Positions 34,334 through 48,095 of a stretch of 64,000 nt of DNA are shown piece after piece (position 1 is the first letter of the stretch; each line of letters begins with the position of its first letter). This stretch comes from Hybos culiciformis. Lineage: Eukaryota > Arthropoda > Insecta > Diptera > Hybotidae. The notes beneath the pieces are model-generated. The model made no database searches. It was not told the origin of the DNA and saw only the letters and a program-made list of their open reading frames with translations. The stretch lies in the NCBI GenBank assembly GCA_964007475.1, contig OZ023274.1:79557303-79621302 (forward strand). Reading direction: 5' to 3'. The position numbers and the translations under genes were made by a program.

Positions 34334-37300
34334 GTAAAGTGTTAAAAAAATACATAATTTTATTTATTTTTTTTGTTTTTTTTTTTTTTTTTTTATCTTA
34401 TTTTGAAGTACTTATTATTATTATAAATGTTTTTTTTTTTTTTTTTTGTTAGTTCTTACGAATATAATTTTTGTGAAATATGTAAGTTTTTTTCTTTTAA
34501 TAATAATATTTCAATGTTTTTATTATAATTTATATGAGAAACAAAAAAAAAAAAAAAAGTAATAATTTTATTAATGAATAAACAGCGCAGCAATCAATTG
34601 ATATATGAATGGTACTTAATTTAAATTTTTCTGAAAAAAAAAAAAAATATAAAACTAGAAAAATTATATTTATTTGCTGCTTTTGCCTTGAAGTTAGGAC
34701 CGACTAGCTGGTGATCAACCACTGTCCAAACGAAATTCTGATCCATACTTCAGTACTCTAAAATCACATTCAATTATTTGACTTTAATATTGGGTTTAAT
34801 TTATTTTTCTTTAATTTTTTTTTTAAAAAATGCTTTTCTTATTAACAGTCCTCACTGCGAAAAATCATGGTTTCGGTTTTTTCCGGCCATTAATTTTCAG
34901 TTAAATAAAACAAAAAAAAAACTGCAAAAATATAAAACAGAACCGTGATGGCTGTTAATTAATGTTTTTTTTAAAAAGAATCGAGCTACAAATTGTAATC
35001 TCAGTAATCTTCAATAATTTGTCAATCTGTGTTACTAAAATGATGCACTTGTGTAGATTCTCAAAACTGACAGAATGATAGTGGAAACAACAAATTACCA
35101 TTTTTTTTTATCTAACTACCGTACCTTAGATTGCATGTAATAATATATATAATAACCGATGTGACATTTTTCCACGATTTCACATAAATATATGATCCCT
35201 TTTCAGGACTATACATGAACAACAAACTTAATTAATCACAACCCATCTATACTTGAAAATTTTCGTGTGGTTGACTTCAAATCTCTTTGATAATAAAGTA
35301 TTTATTATATACCAACTCCTTTTTCCTTAAATCCCAGAAGAAAATAGCAATTTGCAATAATGATAATTTGACATACAATACAAATAATAATAATAATAAT
35401 ACATTTATATTTATATTTATAATTTAGTTTTTATTTTCCAATAAATTTTTAATATCATATTTTGTACATCAATTTTTATATTCTATCATTATAAAATTAA
35501 CATATAAATATAATAACATATATTTTATCATTCATATACATATAAAGTAGAACAAATTTCTATAAAAAATACTATAGAAGTTCACAATCATGTCAATATC
35601 AATATTCGCCTTAATATGTGTCTTCAAGGTAATTTAAAAATTAAAATTCTGCTTGCTAACACCATTGATATCTTATAAGGTTTTAATATATTTCATAGTA
35701 ATAGGAATTTTATTGAATTTTATATTACATATATTTTTATGTGCAATTCTCAAGTATATGTACATGCAGTTTTTAATCCTTCACTTACACTTCTAAATTA
35801 TTGAACATTAAAAAATGCTATACAATGAACTTTATTATCATCTTCTTCTGCTAAATAAGAATCAATATATGTATAGTAGATATTAAATCGAAATTGAGTT
35901 CATGAACAAAGTATTATAATAAAACTTGTAGAAACCTTGTGCATATTATTTTCATTATTTTTACATTATTATAATTTCGAATCAATTTAAGAAAAACTAT
36001 ACTTATTTTAAGTGAAACAAATATATCAAATTGAATAATTTCGTTTACAAGTTTTATTTACAGGATCTCATTTTTAACGCTATATTTAAATATAAAATGA
36101 AAGAGAGTTGTAATATATACTTAGTTCAAATCTAACTAAACTACTAACATAGTTCCTATCATTCATATTTTCTTATCTTTAAAAGTTTATGAAATCTCTG
36201 TATACCCTTTCAATTCTGTAGCTATAATTAAAATTTCAATATTCGGAATTGGTTATTAATATGGTTGATTGATGATTTATATTTTTTTTCTATAAAAAAA
36301 TCCAAATACAATATTTCGCTTTAAGCTTAAAGCCTAACTACATCTACCTACGATTCTAAAATATTTTTGAGTAAATTGATAGTTTTCCTACCTTTTCTGA
36401 CAAGCAATAATAATATTTTAGTAAATGGCTATATTCACTATTAAAAATATTCGAAATAAATTACAAATAAATAAGTATTATAAAATACAACACATTAGGC
36501 CAACAATTTTTGATTAAATTTTAATAAGTTATTTTTTAAAAATTAAAACTAAATTAATAATTCGGTTGAATATCCTTGACATTACAAATAAGTATGTATT
36601 ATTATATACATAATGTAGATATGTATACAGAATACAGCTATATTGAAAAATTATAATTTATTCAGTTAATTTTGCTTGAAATTCATAAAATGTGAATATT
36701 TATTATATATGAATATTAAATTATGTGAAAAACATGAATTAATTGTAACAATATTGTTATTAATTAAGTGTTCAGAAAGCATACTAAACTTAGTTGAGTA
36801 AGTAGAAAATAGAATTTTAGTCGACCCATATTATTCGCATTATAATTATGATAACAATATTTGGCTCAGGAAGACTTCATTACTTTATATAAATTCAATG
36901 ATTTCGTTGTAGAACCTTGGATACATAATTTCATGTTCTCATATATGTAATTACAATATTGTAGATAGAAACTTAAGTAAAATAAAATAGTATTAATGAG
37001 ATTTATGAAAATGAACGGAAATATTTTAGAAACCAACAAAATTCAAAATAACTAATTAGATTTTAGTATAAAAGTTTCAAAAAGTATATAAGACCATTTT
37101 TAGAATTAATTTATGGATGTGGCATGCCTTTTCAAATCAATCATAGTTATAATAATATTAATATTGCTTGTATTTGATTATTTTCTTACATTTATCCATT
37201 ATATTATTTTGTCATAAAAGTACTATACATATATAATATAAAATTTATGTTTTAATATGAAACATAAGATGTTATTTTAATATGTATACAATATAAATAT

Positions 37301-39883
37301 CCTAAAGCTGAATTTTTGGAATTAAATTAATGATATTTATATCAGGATTTTATATAAAAAGTAGATCTGTATGTATATAGATTTTTCCTGAAAATAATCA
37401 AATGAAGTATAGTTTTTATTTTTCTGGAAAAATGTAATTAAAAACCAGAATAGTATTTAAAAAATATTATGTAAGTTAACTTTAATTAATTAAAAAAAAT
37501 AGGTAATTGGTTCCTACGATTTTTTTTTTTTTGAATTTAATCAGAGACCACAACTAAGTATATGAACTAAACCATTTTTGAAGTTTGTTAAATGAAATTA
37601 GAAATTAAATAAATGTAAACTATATTCATTTTCCAATAATCTATTTATTTAAATGATTAATTTATTTAAAACATTTTCTGATATTAAGGATTTTCGTATC
37701 CTTGTTTAATAGTTCCATCAATTAATTTCGTTTAGTTAGAAATAAACACATTTATATTTTATATTTATATGTTAAGCATTTGCTGATAATAAAGATTTTC
37801 GTATATTTCTTTAAGAGTTTTTTCAATTAATTTCCTTCAGTTAGATTTAAGATTAATTGAATGAAACAAATTGAATATCAATCAAATCATTTACATCTGT
37901 AATGTACATAGCGATCCAAATTTGAATACCACACTCATATTCTTATATTTTTGAATTTTCTTAAGTTTTACATTTTTCTAATTAAGAGGGACCCTTTATA
38001 CAACCTTTTGACCGTGAAAATAAAAAAATATCTATAACCTTTACAGATAAATTACTGCGGGATATTTTAATATTTCGCAAGAAAAGAAAAGTTATATCCA
38101 GAGTCTATCCAAATGGAAAAAGTATAAAACAAGAAAATTGAACAAATTTTGAACTAAAATATGTGACAATAAATAAAACGAAAAATCTTTCGGTCGCTAA
38201 TGATTAATAGGAACTACACACAAACTTGTACTGATAGATTTTATGTTTCTTTTTGCGGATTATTTTCCAGATTCCTTTTTCTTACAAATGTAAATACCTT
38301 CACTTATATTTTTTATGAATGAAATTTAAATTTATTATTCATATTTCGTTTTCCAGGCAAATATTTTATTCTACGATTTCCATCAACTACAATTGTATTA
38401 TCTGCTTTATAGCCATAAAAAAATAATTTAAATTTTATATTCTAAGTTTAGTTTATTCTCATGTTTTTAACTACATACAATTTTCCAATTGATCTCCGTT
38501 TAATCAAATGATAGCAGCATGTTTCCTATAATTTGCATTCACAATAATATTGGTATATATTATATATTCATTATTTTTAAATATGTGATTGAGTATAAAT
38601 AATATTTATAATAATTTCTTATTTATTATCATTTGGATCATAAAATTTATTTCCAATAAATTTAATATCGATAATATATATAAATGCAATATTATTTTGA
38701 AGTACTCTCATTATTTTCTTAATATAGTATGAAAATAATATGATTCTAAAATTTTTATAACAAATTCATATATATCGCATTTATATTTAAATATCACAAA
38801 CATTATTATGCCATTATATAAAATTTATGAGAAGAATATGTTATTGCTTTATCTTAAGAATTATTATTATTATTTTGGCAAAAGACATTCATTGGAGATA
38901 ATTACCTTTGTACGTGACTTTTTTATTCATAATTTTATTATGAAATTATTATATTCTTATATGAAAATATATATTAATATAAAGAGAATAAAGTTTTTAT
39001 GGTTAATATAAGAATTTTTTTCCAACAAATTGAAAAATAAATTTTATATCATGTTCTGGATTGAGCCAAAATAAATTGCCTTTTGAGAAAATAATATAAT
39101 TTAGAACTTAATTGAGATGCAGAAAAAAGTTATGTTTACAATGAGAATTATTTTGAACTTGAACTGTTCGACAACTATTGAATTTTTTTGTCTCATTCAC
39201 AGATTATACATAGTAATATTATTAATACTATAATTCCCTTATTTCTTAGATTATTTTCTAAAATTCAGAATGTTAAAAAAATGTGTGGCTTTATAATTAT
39301 ACCAAATCCTTTTATATAATTTAGTTTTATAAAATAATGATGCTTAGTTTGGCCTAATGTTTTCGATAACAATATTTAAGTATTTTAAAAAAAATAGATT
39401 TCATATGATTATGGGTTTTCTTTCCTATTTCATTCGTTATATACTCATGATGTTCATAATCAACTCCAAGATATAAAATTCTATTTTATTTTATTTTTTG
39501 TCCAACAATTTTTATCTTCTGTGAATTGACATTTTTCGAACATAAAAATAAATTGAAAAACCAGTAAAATTGAAAAAAAAAAAAAACATATTTTTCTTGT
39601 GATAATATTTACCCAGTTGCGCTGAATTTTTTTTATTCACAAAAGCTAAATAAATATAAATATTCTTTTTTCTGACTCACTTATTTCAATTTCGACGACG
39701 ACATGTATGATAATTTAAATTTTTTTTTATCTTAAAATAAATATTGAGGTAAAATTTAAGTAGAACGATTATTTTGGAAGAAGCTTAAGTGCGATAATGC
39801 TAATTTTAAAAAGAAATTTTACATAAATATTGTTGCCAAAATTATAAAAAAAAAAATTAAATAAAATAAAATCTATTTTTCAG
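34334..39883 (+). other. Epac intron 1 (5.55 kb)
   Basis: Bounded by GTAAAG and TTTTTCAG. It is AT-rich, with long T and A runs at its 5' end (34370-34560), a short GC-richer patch at 34679-34760 of unknown nature, the small TTAA MITE at 34846-34954, and a few short AT-rich frames (for example 38808-39011) that look like chance. Confidence 0.7.
34846..34954. mobile_element. Short TTAA-flanked MITE, deletion relative of 14901-15409
   Basis: TTAA flanks it (34842-34845 and 34955-34958). The ends CAGTCCTCACTGCG and, inverted, CAGCCATCACGG align with the larger copy, and the block of CGGCC, TTTTCAGTTAAATAAAAC, A-run and ACTGCAAAAAT is nearly the same. Only about 109 bp remain, so the middle has been lost. 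It lies in Epac intron 1. Confidence 0.75.
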
Positions 39884-40026
39884 ACCCTGTGATAGAAATT
39901 TACGTGATGCAGAATTAATTTCGTGTAGACTGAGACGTGTGGAGCCATTATGTCGGTTACCCGGCTCCGCTTTGCAACAATTAGCAATGTGCGGCTTTTA
40001 CGAGGATCTAGAAAAAGGAGTTACAC
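39884..40026 (+). CDS. Epac: Epac/RapGEF4-type Rap exchange factor, coding exon 2
   Basis: A pyrimidine-rich CTATTTTTCAG acceptor precedes 143 coding bases, and a GTAAGT donor follows at 40027. After completing Arg-12 the exon encodes Pro-13 to Thr-59 plus one base. It includes LISCRLRRVEPLCRLPGSAL and then LAMCGFYEDLEKGV. The latter closely matches the helical lead and first strand of the first cyclic-nucleotide-binding domain of Epac2 (vertebrate proteins have CGYYENLEKG-type sequence there). Base composition is far less AT-rich than the surroundings, as expected for a conserved exon. Phase 1 at the end fits exon 3. Confidence 0.88.
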
Positions 40027-41098
40027 GTAAGTTTATTAATAATTCATTATAGCAAAATAAATATATACATATAATAAAATCTACTTTTTTTAGTATTTTG
40101 TTAATTTCTAGTTGCAAATTAGTGTTGGAATGAAGTAATTAAAAATATATATATGATCACTTTAGGCTCCAACGAATATATAGACTTGTTTGAAACATTA
40201 AAATGGAAAAAAAAACCTTATCCACTGAAATTATTGGTGCAGAGAACAACCTTTAATGCCTCACATTAGGCTCATACAGTTTATTCAGATTTGTTTAAAG
40301 GTGTTTTCTTCATTCTGAAATTTTGTGCTGATGTTTCGCAAAAAGTTTTATTTTTAAGAAATCTAATGTCAATCAAAAAATAAAATTAAATCCTTTTTAA
40401 TAAAAATCATAAACTTTTCCTGGCACAAAAATTATTATTAGATTTTTATTTTATTTATTTTCAAATATAAAACCCCTTTTTTGAACGTTTTTCATTGAAT
40501 TTAATATTTAAAGAAAATAAAGGACGATTTTTTTTTTATATTTTTAGAAATATTTTTAGAAAATTTTATATTATTATTTTATTGTCATTCGATACAATTG
40601 TATACCTAATCTTTTATGTTTACGATTTTTTCGATTTATTTTCATCTAACTTTGTTTCTTTTCATCCGCATAAGCGCATAATTTTTTAGGGTTTTTTTTT
40701 ACGTAATCGAGTTAATACCTAAATCAATTTTATTCACTTTTCAATTGCACATTGAAATTTGGTAATACATATAATAAATTTATATAAATAATTTTCTAAA
40801 AATAGTAATGTGGTAATTCAAACAAATTTATTTCAAATATAAGTAGGTATATTTAACATTTTTTTATACTTCAATACCATATTTTTTCTGCTTTGCATAA
40901 TTCTTTTCAAAAACATTAAAAACAAATCAAAATATATACAGATATATATATATATATATATATATTTTCATATTGTATAAAGAATGAAAAACTTTTTCAT
41001 TATGTATCTCATAATTTTCTTTTTAAATTTTTATATATTTTATTTTTTTTTTTTTTCATTTTCATGAAAAATGTTTTTGTCATTTGTAATGATAACAG
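40027..41098 (+). other. Epac intron 2 (1.07 kb)
   Basis: GTAAGT to ATAACAG. AT-rich, with a (TA)n run at 40938-40965. The frame at 40495-40689 is AT-rich with no similarity. Confidence 0.75.
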
Positions 41099-41190
41099 TG
41101 TTTCGTGCTGGTGAACAAGGACGATTTTGGTATGCTGTTTTAGGTGGCTCATTGGAAGTACGATACCATGCACCTGATGCGGAGGGAAAG
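41099..41190 (+). CDS. Epac: Epac/RapGEF4-type Rap exchange factor, coding exon 3
   Basis: These 92 bases complete the Leu codon (C+TG) and encode LFRAGEQGRFWYAVLGGSLE and then VRYHAPDAEGK, ending in phase 0 before a GTAAGT donor. The LF-x-x-G-x-x-G-x-x-WY-x-V-L-x-GSL pattern is the beta-strand core of a cyclic-nucleotide-binding domain and is very close to Epac2. The phosphate-binding cassette (FGE...) of this domain, the DEP, second cAMP-binding, REM and CDC25-type catalytic domains should follow, but none was recognised in the remaining 22.8 kb. The gene probably continues past the right edge. Confidence 0.88.
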
Positions 41191-44100
41191 GTAAGTTTAT
41201 AAGAAATCTAGTACAATTTATTTATAAATGTTAAATTAAGTTAAACTACACATCGCTACAAATAACTAAAATTATAAACCCAAAATCGGACATGTTAAGA
41301 ATTTGATATTTTTATGAATGAATTTTAAGAACTCTGTTTCTTTTTATTAAAAATTTATTTCAACAGAATTTAAAATAAAATTATTTCAAAATTTTGATTT
41401 CATAACATTTTATAAATTCACATAACAACTATTTTCATTTATTACCAAGTTATCTTACAAAAAAAAGAACAGATCTCGTCACACATTTTCTGATACTCTG
41501 TTATAACTTAATTATAATTCTGTAGATTTTCATGAAAAAGCGTTTATCAGGAAAACTGCTTGATTTTCTTATTTGCATTTTATGTTATATATTTTTTTTC
41601 TTTAATTTATTTGATGAGCAAATTTAATTGTCTTAAATTTATTCGTGCAGAAAGAGAAAAAAAAAATCATATCTAACATAGAATAAGTAAAAAATTACGT
41701 CAAAATACTGAATTTTCTGGAAAATATTATTTAATGTTGTTTTATATATAATTTTATTAAAGCATATTCGGAAAATCTTTGTGCGTTAAATAGGTATATA
41801 AACTTGTTTTTCTTACAAATTTCGGAATTAAATTTTGTATATTGAAATTAATTTCACTGTTTTGTTGAATCTTAAATTATTTCGAAATTTTTTCAACTCA
41901 CTGATATGTTACTAAAAATTTTACAGGATTAATTGAGCGCTTTGATGTGATTAGGTTTCTTCTGAGGACCACGTAGTAGAAATTGTTTCATTGAACATAA
42001 ACTAAAATTTCATAAAAATTTGATGCTTAATTTACGAATGAAATATGTATATAATACAAAAAAAAAAAATACTTAAATAAGAATCTTCATACACCACACA
42101 TTAAAATTATTTGTTTGTTTATCAATTAAACAAGATTATATAGAATAATTTATTTTCATATACAAATATAAGATAACACATTCATTAGGCTTGACTTTTT
42201 TTAATAATGCTCAGTTACTGTAGATTCCTTAATTTCTTTCCATATCCTCTTTTTATTTATGATTGTCTTTTTCAAACAAAAAAAAATACAGAAAAAATAA
42301 AATTAAAGAATGCCAAGGGAGTAATTTATATAAATTTGAAGAAAATCACAGCTGAATTAATTTAAACAAAACAAAATTCGATATTATGATAAAAAAAAAA
42401 TACATATAAATATTTTGTATAATATTTATCAACGAGGAAGTTGTATTTCCATAAAAAGCATAGAATCAACTTTCTCAATATTTGGATTTATATTATATAT
42501 AAAAGTAATTGTGTAAATTTTGTAAAATTAACATATGAGTTAATTGATAAAGAAATCGTAATGAAGAAATTAAACGAAAACCAGGGACTTTCATTTTAAA
42601 AATTAATTTTTAAATTATTTATATGAATAAATATGATTTTACATATAATTCTACTTGTGCGCCAAAATTATTACAAGCTTATTTGTAAATTTGTAATTTT
42701 TTGGAATTTTTGAATTAAAAACCTAGTTGGATCACTTTTTTGCATACTTTCAGAATTTGACTTTGCCGTCGTAAAATTGTTGAGAATTTTTCTCTTTTTT
42801 TTTTGCAAGATAAAGTGTTCACTTTTCAACCCCCTAATTAGATAGATGAAAAAAATTACAGAAAGTAATTCTAATAATATAATTGTAAATTTTTTGAACC
42901 ATTCAAATTAGGTTTTATTTTGCGGTTTTCTAATAAAGGAATTACGTTTGTTTTGAAATATATAAAAGTAATCAAAAGAGTTTTATTAGCATTTTTATTC
43001 AAGTTTATTTTTTTCATAAATAAATTTAATTAGAAATTTAAATTTAATTTATTTTTTAATGTTATTATGTTGTGTCTGTACACATAATGCATATACATAT
43101 TTACACTGTTTTTGATTTACATAATTTATGAGAAAAATTTTCAGCACATGTATAAATTTATAATTTAATCAATTTTCTAATGAAAATTTACAAAAGTAAT
43201 ATTACACACTTTTATGAATTTCTATATATTCTTTTTTTTAGCTTTATTCTAATTTTAATTATCTAATCAAATTAGTAATAAATATTTATAATAATTAAGA
43301 ACAGATAATATGAAAAAACAATAAATGTCGTCGTTATAAAATTAATAGCTCCTTTATTGATTTTTCTTATAATTCTATCATTCAAAAATGATTTTGATAA
43401 ATATTTTTATTTTAATGTCTAAGAAATATTGTTAAAAATTATTTTTAACAAAAATGTTTATAAAAAAAAATTGAAGAAAATCCTCTTTAAATATTTAATT
43501 TTTTTTTTTTATACAGTATACAAATATGAAAGAAAACATTCTTATTGAAATTGATATATTTCTCATTTTAGAGAAAATAAGTCAAGTAATATTTCGTTCC
43601 ATAATTGTATTTTTGAGTTAAGGAAAATGTAATTCACTTTTCTTATTATAATTTTTATTATTATTATTATTATAAAATTCAATTGTGAACAAGAGCCAAT
43701 AATAAAATTTTCAACTTGTTTGTATACATTTTCTATATTATTATTCTTATGTTTAAGTCCATAAATACACAAATAATTGTCAAATATGTTTACTTCGTAT
43801 AAATAATTTTGACATTTTCAATATAAAGAGCATTCAGTAATTTAATAGTTAAGTACTTTATGTTCAAAATAGTATTTTTATGTCAAAAATAGAATTTCTA
43901 TGTTTCAGATTTCAAACTAAAATTTTCTCGTTATTGTCACTACGCAAAGCCAATTAAAGTCGATTTTAAGATAGTGTTTGTATAACATTATCAAAACCAA
44001 CGTACCTTTATGTTTTATGTTTGTAAGATAAAAAATCAATACTACACACTTTATTACAATATTATGAATGCTTAATTAAAACTTTTATGGTTAAAAACAT

Positions 44101-45982
44101 GCATTTTGAATCACAAACTTAATAATTAAGAATTTTGTTCGACTTAGTTATACATAATATTGCAAGTATGTTTCTCTCGGTTTAATCTATCTTTGTTTTA
44201 TTCCCAAATTTGCATTGTTTTGTCTATATGAATTATTCTATATATTCTATATATAAAGAAAATTGATAACACACAGCTCTGTCTCTTATATATTTAAAAG
44301 CTGAAATGGATAAATAATACATTAAATATATATATGTATATACGTATATTGTTTTTTAATGTTGATACAGATATATATATCTTATTGTTATTTTTTCTTA
44401 AATTTCTTTAAAATGAAAGAAATATTCATTTCGATATTCTTAAGGTGGAAAATTTGAATTGAATATTAAATTACGAATTAATTTGAATGAAATGAAAATG
44501 AAAACGGGTGTTATTATTTATTTTTGTTTTTCTTTTTAAAAATTAAATGAAATATGTTTATTTTTTTTTTGTTTTATCTTTTAAGTTTGTTTAACTAATG
44601 ATTTTTTTTGTTTTTATTTTTTTAATGAAAACAAGAAGAGGAAGTATCCCAAAATAAAAAAAAGATTTTTAATTTTAAAAGTTTTTTTTATTGATTTTTT
44701 TTTTTATAATAGGTACATATAATATTAAATAAAATGATTGAACATAATAATTTGCGATGTGATAAAAATTAATATAGAATTGAATGTTGCCTGCTGAGAA
44801 TTTGAAAAACCAATTGAAAAACAATATACTTGAGTACGAATCTTGAGCTATATTTGAATTGTCAAAATGAAATGGATATGAAACTTTATTTTACCAAAAT
44901 AACGTAAAATTTATATGACTAAATAAACAATGGTAATATTATTGTTCATAAAAATCGATAAATATAGTTAACTATTTGATAAGCAAATTTCTATTTTTTT
45001 TTTATAATTATTTTTTCCTTTTAATCATTTTTATTTATACCATATCCAATTTTTTAGTTCAACAATTTTTTTATTATATCAAATTGCTCTGGAGACTACT
45101 ATAGTGACAATTGAAAATGAATATTGAATTTCAATTAAATAGTTTTTCCATAAAAAAACATATATTATATTTGGGTACATATGTTGTATACATAATAAAT
45201 GTATCTAATCGTCCATGAAACAGAAATATGTCCTGTCATGAATTTTTATCACCTCTTATGTAATGATGCAATGTTGTGTACTTTCTGACAACGCGTAAAT
45301 CAGTCGTACTAAAAAAAATTAGAAAAATCCATTCATTACATACCTTTTTTGGCAATTAGAAAATGTACTATTAATTTGACATATTTTTGTGTGTCACAGA
45401 ACATATTCCTGTTTCGTGAACGATATATATGAATTTGGAAATTATTTATACGCAGTTATGCATGTCTTCTCTTTACTACATTAAAAAAGATTATTAAGTG
45501 AAAATTCCGTAAAATGGAAATATCCTTTTTTCAACCTTGCAATCAAATTATTAATATTCTAAATTTATGAAAATTTTCCCAATTTCGTTTATGATTATAC
45601 AAAACTAAAAACTATAATTACTATTTTCTTGCGTAACTTTATATTTAAAACAAATATAATTTGATTGAAAATATATTAAAATTTTTAAACCACACTAAAT
45701 TCATTAAATGGGTATATTCTGTAAACATAAGGTTTAAATATTAAAAAAAAAAACACAAGGATAATTTTATCAAGTGGTCCACTTTAAATATACAATTTCT
45801 ATTCAAGTTTTATCAAAACGTATAATCAAAATAAAAAGCAATCGTCCTATCTTCTAATTAAAACAAATTTTTCAAGTTGAGTAAGTCCAATTCTTTTTTT
45901 TTTTTCCTTATCCTATTTTTAATTTTAATATACTTAAGTAAATTAAGTAAATAAATATACAATTTTTTTTTTCTGTCTGCAG
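41191..45982 (+). other. Epac intron 3 sequence, no other feature
   Basis: Opens with a GTAAGT donor. AT-rich throughout with homopolymers and short TA/ATT runs. The minus-strand frame at 43563-43772 is AT-rich and without similarity. Confidence 0.6.
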
Positions 45983-46015
45983 AAAATTAACAAGAAGAAC
46001 CAAAAGGAAAAGTAA
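45983..46015 (+). CDS. Candidate alternative or terminal exon of Epac (speculative)
   Basis: A strong acceptor (T-run, TTCTGTCTGCAG) precedes ten in-frame codons after exon 3, KINKKNQKEK, then TAA. Alternatively, a donor GTAAAT at 46012 would make a 29-base microexon. AATAAA signals lie at about 46069-46085. If used as a terminal exon it would end the protein about 100 residues in, inside the first cAMP-binding domain. If a microexon, it would add a Lys-rich loop. Only the splice-site quality and compatible phase support it. Confidence 0.25.
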   Translation, partial: KINKKNQKEK

Positions 46016-46572
46016 ATTAAAAATTACCATTTATTCTATCACAGTACATAATTTCACGAACAAATTTAATAAATAAAATATTAATAAAGCAGCTTTTACT
46101 TATTATTTTTATAATAATGAAATAAGGGCTTTACTTACTTACGGCTATGTTTGCAATTTTAGATTAACTTTATTCTTTAAAATTATCCCAATATGTTAGT
46201 TTTTTAAGATAATCGCAATATCTAAATAGAAAAAACAATTGTGCGTAAAATTTATAAAAAACTAAAAAATTTAAAAACGATTTTTATTCCACTACAGACT
46301 ATTTTACAAGTGGAAAGACTTACTGGCTATTTTATGAACTTACTTAAAAAAAAGACTTGAATATTTTTAAATTCAAATATAAATTTTTATTTAAATTTTG
46401 TTTTTCTATCAAGTAAATAAAAAAAAAAAAAATTGTTTCACGCAAAAGTATCTTGAAATTGCTCCACAGAGATGATAAAACAAAAGGTATAAAAATAATT
46501 ACGTTAGAAAAATCGTAATGCTAATGTTATGTACAATATTTTATTTTAATTTATTTTTTTTTTTTAATTTAG

Positions 46573-46588
46573 GTAGTAAAGGAAAAAG
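46573..46588 (+). CDS. Candidate 16-base Epac microexon (speculative)
   Basis: T-run plus AATTTAG acceptor, GTAGTAAAGGAAAAAG, then a good GTATGT donor. In phase after exon 3 it reads VVKEK plus one base. After the 29-base candidate it would give a stop, so the two would be mutually exclusive. The short length makes a chance match quite possible. Confidence 0.15.
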
Positions 46589-46589
46589 G

Positions 46590-48090
46590 TATGTAAAGAT
46601 ATAGATATAAATATTCTACCGAATGAATTTACCATCCCTAAAGGACTAATAAAATAACTGCAAATGAGTATTAAGTATATATATTTCTGTTTCAGTTGAA
46701 TTTATCTTGATTTAACACAATAATAAAAAATATGTATATATATTTTTTAAATTATGGAATTTCCAATCAAGTGTACAAGAAATAATGCTTCATTTCATTA
46801 AGATGATAAGTATATATGAGAAGACGAAGATATATTTTAATTTTTGTTAATTAAGCATTTCCATAGAATAATGCTACAAATATTTTGCATATAAATATGT
46901 ATCAAAATTGTTGATAGTATATTAAATTTTATTAATTATATCAAAGCTATAGTTATTTATTTTTGTTGTTTTTGCAATGAACTTCTTACCAAACTATATA
47001 TTCAGTCTATATATTTTGGCACGTGCTGTTTTTTTTAAAGAACTACTATAAGCTATATGCATTCAAATATGTATATGCATTTGAAAATACATAGAACACT
47101 CGTATTTTCTGTTGTTTATACTCAAAGATAGTATAGAATAATAGCCAATGATTTCAAAAAAATTTTCTATTTGACCTCTTTTATAAATTTCCTTTAGAGA
47201 TATTTAATCAAAAGTCAGATGTAATACACTTAAATATTTCCATTATAGAAGAAAATATAACAGAAAAACTAAAATATGTATATCTTTTGTTTTTTTGTAC
47301 TTTATGTTTTAACATATTTAACATTAAGTATATACCCTTTTTTGAATGAGTGTATATTATACTTAAAAAACATAGAAAAATATTATATTTTTAAATGGAA
47401 ATTTAAAAAATGTTTTTTTTTTAAATTATGTTTTGTAAGTATATGAGGTAAAAATTTATGGAAATGAAGACTATAAAAAATATATATACGGAGTATTAAA
47501 GATTACGCTTCGATGATTTTATAGAATAAGAAAAAAATTAACATAGAGTGACTTAAAAATAAAATATATTCAGCTGTTAAGATATGAAGTATGTATTTAC
47601 AAAAAAAAAATTTCTTTGTTTTCTTAAGTATATTCTTTAAAAATGTAATTATTTCGCTAGTGTGCTATGGATTGTTGAGATATTATACTTCATAAGTATA
47701 TAAATAATTTTTTCTCAAAAAAAAAAAAAACAAAAATATCATTAAAACAAATCTGATGGTGCATAAACTTACAGTTTTCATATATATAGTGAATTTTAGT
47801 AAACGCTACTTAAGTACATGTGATGCCGAAAAGAAAAATTAATAATTTGTTTTAAAACATTTATTAAGTAGCTTTACTAAATATATAAATTTTTTTCTTA
47901 ATTTAAAATGGGTTTGGCTTCTCATCATATATAAGTAGTTTATATTGATTGACAACTTTTCATTCAAATTTAAATTTTTTTGCAAATTATATATAAAATA
48001 TGCGATAAAATATTTTATGTTAAATAATTATGTTTTTCATGAAAACTCTGTCAACATAAAAAGATATTATGTATAGTAGTTAAGTATGTA
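46590..48090. other. AT-rich, probably intronic, no feature
   Basis: Simple A/T-rich sequence; no exon, RNA or repeat boundary recognised. Confidence 0.55.
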
Positions 48091-48095
48091 CACGG

